Assembly: GCF_014534645.1 (NCBI RefSeq)
Contig: NZ_JACVQF010000163.1
Location: forward strand, 1-64,000
Direction of reading: 5' to 3'
DNA length: 64,000 nucleotides
Source of the DNA: Streptomyces griseicoloratus
Lineage (GTDB): Bacteria > Actinomycetota > Actinomycetes > Streptomycetales > Streptomycetaceae
Shown: positions 59,964-64,000 of the stretch, piece by piece
How the letters are laid out: each line of letters begins with the position of its first letter
Position numbering within the stretch: position 1 is the stretch's first letter
Notes under the pieces: generated by a model
Told to the model about the DNA's origin: nothing
What the model saw: the letters and a program-made list of their open reading frames with translations, nothing else
The model's database searches: none
Translations under genes and position numbers: made by a program

Positions 59964-61001
59964 TCAGATGAGCGAAAGTTGTGTCGGCTCGGAGGGCGCG
60001 GGCCCGGCCGGCCCGGGCCGAGCGATCCGGCGCGGCATCCCCGCACCGGCGGGGCCGATGCCGTACTCCCGTGCCAGGTCGTGCACCTGACGCGTGATCC
60101 GGCGCTGGTACCACTTCGGGGCGTAGGCGCCCTCCGCGTACAGCCGCTCGTAGCGGCGGACCAGATGCGGGTGATGAGCGGCGAGCCAGGCCATGAACCA
60201 CTCCCGGGCGCCGGGCCGCAGATGCAGCACCAGGGGCGTGACGGACGTGGCACCGGAGGCCGCGATGGCCCGCACGGTCGCCCGCAGCCGGTCCGGCTGG
60301 TCGCTCAGGAACGGGATCACCGGCGCCATCAGCACACCGCAGCCGATCCCGTGCTCGCCGAGGGTCCGCACGACCTCCAGCCGGCGCTCCGGCGCGGGAG
60401 TGCCCGGCTCGACGGTGCGCCACAGGTCGGGGTCGGTGAAGCCGACCGAGACCGAGATGCCCACGTCCGTCACCCGCGCCGCCCGGGTCAGCAGGTCCAG
60501 GTCGCGCAGGATCAGCGTGCCCTTGGTGAGGATCGAGAAGGGGTTCGCCCGCTCGGTCAGCGCCGCGATGATGCCCGGCATCAGGCGATAGCGCCCCTCG
60601 GCACGCTGGTAGCAGTCGACGTTGGTGCCCATCGCGACGTGCTCGCCCTGCCACCGGCGGGAGGCCAGCTGGCGGCGCAGCAGCTCCGGCGCGTTCACCT
60701 TGACGACGATCTGGCTGTCGAAGCCGAGGCCGGTGTCGAGGTCGAGGTAGCTGTGCGTCTTGCGCGCGAAGCAGTAGACGCACGCGTGCGTGCAGCCCCG
60801 GTAGGGGTTCACCGTCCATTCGAACGGCATGCGCGAGGCCCCCGGCACCCGGTTGAGTATCGAGCGGGCCCGCACCTCGTGGAAGGTGATCCCGCGGAAC
60901 TCGGGCGTGTCGAACGTACGGGTCGTCACCGCGTCCGCGTCGAACAGTGCGGGGTCGGTCGCCCGCTCGTGACCGGAGTCCGTGAGGTTTTCCCAGCGCA
61001 T
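59964..61001 (-). CDS. Radical SAM protein, spore photoproduct lyase-like (Rv2578c type)
   Basis: A 345-residue radical SAM protein: the 4Fe-4S motif C-THA-C-VY-C appears in NPYRGCTHACVYCFARKTH near residue 70, and TNVDCYQRAEGRYRLMPG, SILTKGTLILRDLDLL and PLVLHLRPGAREWFMAWL match the Rv2578c family, related to SplB. Mycobacterial Rv2578c is, from memory, in the LexA regulon; a LexA-like box lies here just upstream. GGAGG precedes the ATG. The DNA lesion handled is unknown. Confidence 0.85.
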   Translation of the reverse strand: MRWENLTDSGHERATDPALFDADAVTTRTFDTPEFRGITFHEVRARSILNRVPGASRMPFEWTVNPYRGCTHACVYCFARKTHSYLDLDTGLGFDSQIVVKVNAPELLRRQLASRRWQGEHVAMGTNVDCYQRAEGRYRLMPGIIAALTERANPFSILTKGTLILRDLDLLTRAARVTDVGISVSVGFTDPDLWRTVEPGTPAPERRLEVVRTLGEHGIGCGVLMAPVIPFLSDQPDRLRATVRAIAASGATSVTPLVLHLRPGAREWFMAWLAAHHPHLVRRYERLYAEGAYAPKWYQRRITRQVHDLAREYGIGPAGAGMPRRIARPGPAGPAPSEPTQLSLI

Positions 61002-61033
61002 GCCGCCTCCTCGGTAGTACTGGCCACAGAATA

Positions 61034-61045
61034 GAACAAGTGTTC
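61034..61045 (-). promoter_or_regulatory. LexA (SOS) box
   Basis: GAAC-AAGT-GTTC matches the Gram-positive LexA core GAAC-N4-GTTC. On the minus strand it is followed directly by TATTCT, a likely -10, and it lies 33 bases before the radical SAM start. This implies damage-inducible expression. Confidence 0.7.
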
Positions 61046-61156
61046 CCATGATCGTGCGGAGGTGCCGTACGGCTCCGCGCCCCCCGATTTGGTGGCCGGG
61101 CAGCGGGGTGGTTGGCTTGCTCCGACCCCGAGGAACCAGGCCCTGGAGGAACCCCG

Positions 61157-61600
61157 ATGGCGCAGGTCGAGGCCACGACGGAGCGGATCGTCACGGCGGA
61201 CGCGGAGACGGTGTTCGACACCCTCGCCGACTACAGCGGCACGCGCGAGAGGCTGCTGCCCGAACAGTTCAGCGAGTACGAGGTCCGCGAGGGCGGCGAC
61301 GGCGAGGGCACCCTCGTGCACTGGAAGCTCCAGGCCACCAGCAAGCGCGTCCGCGACTGCCTGCTGGAGGTCAGTGAGCCGACCGACGGCGAGCTGGTCG
61401 AGAAGGACCGCAACTCCTCCATGGTCACCACCTGGCGGGTCACCCCGGCCGGTGAGGGCAGGTCCCGGGTCACCGTCACGACCACCTGGCAGGGCGCGGG
61501 CGGCATCGGCGGTTTCTTCGAAAAGACCTTCGCTCCCAAGGGCCTCGCCCGGATCTACGACGCGCTGCTCGCCAAGCTCGCCGCCGAGGTGGAGAAGTAG
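61157..61600 (+). CDS. SRPBCC (START-like) family protein
   Basis: A 147-residue polyketide-cyclase/dehydrase-like SRPBCC protein (TERIVTADAETVFDTLADYSGTRERLLPEQF... then WRVTPAGEGRSRVTVTTTWQGAGG). The fold binds a hydrophobic ligand; function unknown. GGAGGA lies before the ATG at 61157. Confidence 0.84.
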   Translation: MAQVEATTERIVTADAETVFDTLADYSGTRERLLPEQFSEYEVREGGDGEGTLVHWKLQATSKRVRDCLLEVSEPTDGELVEKDRNSSMVTTWRVTPAGEGRSRVTVTTTWQGAGGIGGFFEKTFAPKGLARIYDALLAKLAAEVEK

Positions 61601-61617
61601 TCAAGACCCCTTTCTCC

Positions 61618-61634
61618 GGGGCCCGTTGGGCCCC
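61618..61634 (+). terminator. Hairpin after the SRPBCC gene
   Basis: GGGGCCC-GTT-GGGCCCC, perfect 7-base arms, 17 bases past the SRPBCC stop. There is no T-run. Confidence 0.55.
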
Positions 61635-61747
61635 TCACCGGTTCGAGTGATCTCCTCACGGGTCTTCCGTACGGCGTAACTCGTCGTGGTTGCCGCCAGT
61701 TGTCGCTTAATGCGGGAATTGCGGCAGTACGACGAGGGGAGCGGTAC

Positions 61748-64000
61748 GTGGGCGGGATCACTCTGGTGCAGGAAGAACCGGTCGCCGCACCCCCGAAGAT
61801 CCCCGTACCCGAGCCGGAGCGGGACACCGGGCTCAGCCCGCGGCGGGTGCGGCTGGTCTTCTTCGGGCTGATGCTCGCGCTGCTGCTCGCCGCGCTGGAG
61901 CAGATGATCGTCGCCACGGCGCTGCCGAAGATCGTCGGCGAGCTGCACGGCCTGGAGCAGATGTCGTGGGCGATCACCGCCTACCTGCTCACCTCCACCG
62001 TCGGACTGCCGATCTACGGCAAGCTCGGCGACCTGTTCGGCCGCAAGGGCGTCTTCCAGTTCGCGATCCTGGTGTTCGTCGTCGGGTCCGCGCTCGCCGG
62101 CCGGGCCCAGACGATGGACCAGCTGATCGCCTACCGGGCCGTGCAGGGTGTCGGCGCGGGCGGACTGATGATCGGCGTGCAGGCGATCATCGCCGACATC
62201 GTCCCGCCCAGGGACCGCGGCCGGTTCATGGGCCTGATCGGCGCCGCCTTCGGTCTGGCCTCGGTGGCCGGCCCCCTGCTCGGCGGCTACTTCACCGACC
62301 ACCTCTCCTGGCGCTGGTGCTTCTACATCAACGTGCCCTTCGGGCTGGTCACCATGGTCGTCGTCGCGCTCGTCCTGAAACTGCCCAAGCCGCAGGCCAA
62401 GCCCCGGCTGGACATCCTCGGCGCGCTGCTGCTCGCCGCCGCCTCCACCTGTCTGGTGCTGCTGACCAGCTGGGGCGGCACCGAGTACGCCTGGGACTCC
62501 GAGGTGATCCTCGGTCTCGGCGCCGGAGCCGCGGTGTCCACCGTGCTCTTCCTCGTCGCCGAGCGCTTCGCGCCCGAGCCGCTGATCCCGCTCAGGCTGT
62601 TCCGGGACTCCGTCTTCAACATCACCGGCCTGGTCGGTCTCGTCGTCGGCGTCGCCCTGTTCGGCGCCGCCAGCTACCTGCCGACGTTCCTGCAGATGGT
62701 CGACGGCGCCTCCGCCACCGAGTCCGGCCTCCTCATGCTGCCGATGATGGGCGGCATCGTCGGCGCCTCCATCATCTCCGGCCAGCTCATCAGCCGTACC
62801 GGGCGCTACCGGATCCACCCCATCCTGGGCGGGGCCCTGTCCGTCGTCGGCATGTGGCTCCTGTCCCGCCTCGACGCCGACACGCCCCGGCTGCAGTACA
62901 GCATCTGGATGGCCGTCCTCGGCGCCGGCATCGGCATGGTGATGCCCGTCCTGATCCTCGCCGTGCAGAACTCCGTGCGCCCCTCCGACCTGGGCACGGC
63001 CACCAGCGCCAACAACTACTTCCGGCAGATCGGCGGCAGCGTCGGCGCGGCGATCTTCGGCACGCTCTTCGCCGGCCGGCTCACCGACGCCCTGGCCGAG
63101 CGCCTGCCCGCCGAGGCGGGCGCCGGCCTGCCCGACGCGGAGTCCATCACCCCGCAACTCGTCCACTCCCTGCCCCCGGCGCTGCGCGACGCCTACATCG
63201 GGGCGTACGCCGACGCCATGCCGAGGATCTTCCTCTACCTGGTGCCGGTACTCGTCCTCGGCCTGCTCATCGCCCTCTTCCTCAAGGAGACCCCCCTGTT
63301 GAACAGCGCAGCGACCCCCCACGCCCCCGCCGCCGAGCCGGACACCACCCGCCCCGTCGCCTCCGTGCCGCATGCCCGTTCGCCGCACGCCGCCGGCATC
63401 CCGGTCTGCGGCACCGTGCAGCACCCCGACGGCACCGTCGTGCCCCGCGCGGCACTCACCCTCATCGACGTCGCCGGGCAGCAGATCGGCCGCGGCGCCA
63501 GCGGCGACGACGGGCGGTACGCGCTCGCCACCCCCGGCTCGGGGTCCTACGTCCTGATCGCCGCGGCCGGTGGCCACCAGCCGCAGGCGGTCTCCGTCAC
63601 CGTCGGCGAGCGTCCGGTCGAGCTGGACGTGGTCCTCGGCGGCGCCGGGCGGCTGGCGGGACAGGTGCTCACCGCCGACGGCAGCCCGGTGCGCGACGCG
63701 ACCGTCACCCTCACCAACGTCCACGGCGAGGTCGTGGCCAGCACCCGCAGCGGCCGCGAGGGCGGCTACGTCATCACCGAGCTGGTGGCCGGCGAGTACA
63801 CCCTCGCCGCCAGCGCGCCCGCCTTCCGCCCGGCCGCCCTGCCCGTCAGCGTGCAGGCCGCCCGGGAGACCCGCCAGGACGTCGAGCTGGCCGGCGGCGC
63901 CGTACTGCGCGGCACCGTGCGCGCCGGCGGCGGGCGGGCCGTGGAGGACGCGCGCGTGACCCTGCTGGACGCGGCCGGCAACGTCGTGGACACGCTGACC
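61748..64000 (+). CDS. DHA2-type MFS drug transporter fused to carboxypeptidase-regulatory-like domains (3' end cut)
   Basis: An open frame runs from GTG 61748 (GGGGAG upstream) through the window end, 751 codons, no stop seen. The first ~520 residues form a 14-helix DHA2/EmrB transporter: [24 protein letters not shown], motif [42 protein letters not shown] and the last helix [14 protein letters not shown]. From about residue 550 come repeats of carboxypeptidase-regulatory-like beta-sandwich domains (e.g. [66 protein letters not shown]). The fusion is unusual; the tail should lie outside or inside the membrane and may bind a partner or sugar. Confidence 0.85.
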   Translation, partial: MGGITLVQEEPVAAPPKIPVPEPERDTGLSPRRVRLVFFGLMLALLLAALEQMIVATALPKIVGELHGLEQMSWAITAYLLTSTVGLPIYGKLGDLFGRKGVFQFAILVFVVGSALAGRAQTMDQLIAYRAVQGVGAGGLMIGVQAIIADIVPPRDRGRFMGLIGAAFGLASVAGPLLGGYFTDHLSWRWCFYINVPFGLVTMVVVALVLKLPKPQAKPRLDILGALLLAAASTCLVLLTSWGGTEYAWDSEVILGLGAGAAVSTVLFLVAERFAPEPLIPLRLFRDSVFNITGLVGLVVGVALFGAASYLPTFLQMVDGASATESGLLMLPMMGGIVGASIISGQLISRTGRYRIHPILGGALSVVGMWLLSRLDADTPRLQYSIWMAVLGAGIGMVMPVLILAVQNSVRPSDLGTATSANNYFRQIGGSVGAAIFGTLFAGRLTDALAERLPAEAGAGLPDAESITPQLVHSLPPALRDAYIGAYADAMPRIFLYLVPVLVLGLLIALFLKETPLLNSAATPHAPAAEPDTTRPVASVPHARSPHAAGIPVCGTVQHPDGTVVPRAALTLIDVAGQQIGRGASGDDGRYALATPGSGSYVLIAAAGGHQPQAVSVTVGERPVELDVVLGGAGRLAGQVLTADGSPVRDATVTLTNVHGEVVASTRSGREGGYVITELVAGEYTLAASAPAFRPAALPVSVQAARETRQDVELAGGAVLRGTVRAGGGRAVEDARVTLLDAAGNVVDTLT

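Noticed and set aside
61601-63724. Minus-strand frame of 707 codons opposite the MFS gene
   Set aside because: It is rich in Gly/Asp/Glu/Gln shadows; the plus frame has 14 transmembrane helices and transporter motifs.

Overview
This window is high-GC actinobacterial DNA and looks like a Streptomyces chromosome. Genes are dense, GTG starts are common, start and stop codons overlap, and third codon positions are strongly GC-biased. The Streptomyces-type TGGGGG...GGGGGAG hairpin repeats occur here, and the ethylmalonyl-CoA block with psd/pssA follows the order I remember from S. coelicolor (about SCO6451 to SCO6475; recalled, not searched). I find no rRNA, tRNA, CRISPR array, insertion sequence or phage gene.

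Region 1 (1-12301) is a steroid catabolic cluster. It holds the end of a KstR2-like TetR gene, an IclR regulator, and a forward operon of hsaA-hsaD-hsaC-hsaB, a MaoC hydratase and kstD. A relic of a short-chain dehydrogenase (SDR) follows. A reverse operon encodes a luciferase-like flavin oxidoreductase, an SDR and an HSL-type esterase. Two forward SDRs complete the region, one closely resembling Streptomyces 3-alpha,20-beta-hydroxysteroid dehydrogenase. The two divergent promoter regions share a 17-bp operator-like sequence.

Region 2 (12370-19451) is mixed: an ABC exporter, a gamma-glutamyltransferase homologue, an IMPase-family phosphatase, a phytoene-desaturase-like oxidoreductase and a macrodomain protein.

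Region 3 (19452-24960) is a translationally coupled nikABCDE nickel importer. A TTGCAA-N5-ATGCAA sequence ahead of nikA fits the Nur (nickel-Fur) box.

Region 4 (25079-33065) has a Tat-exported PhoD phosphatase, a TetR gene divergent from a saccharopine-dehydrogenase-like gene with a dense palindromic operator between them, and a three-gene module: an unknown protein, a MoxR-type AAA+ ATPase, and a protein carrying both an HExxH motif and a VWA MIDAS motif.

Region 5 (33306-45089) has a secreted GH2 beta-galactosidase with an inserted LamG-like domain, an NmtR-type Ni/Co sensor beside a wrecked P-type metal ATPase, alkylation repair genes (Ada-AlkA fusion and Ogt), and an ADP-ribose/NAD group (sirtuin, Nudix, ADP-ribosylglycohydrolase), followed by glycerate kinase.

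Region 6 (45382-56251, all minus strand) has pssA and psd, then the ethylmalonyl-CoA pathway operon ccr-ecm-citE-maoC-acd. Just beyond it lie a TetR regulator and a doubled 3-hydroxyacyl-CoA dehydrogenase that could supply crotonyl-CoA precursors.

Region 7 (56657-64000) holds small conserved genes (HEAT-repeat, GNAT, RidA), a secreted S33 peptidase, a spore-photoproduct-lyase-like radical SAM protein behind a LexA-like box, an SRPBCC protein, and a drug-efflux MFS transporter fused to carboxypeptidase-regulatory-like repeats that runs off the window end.
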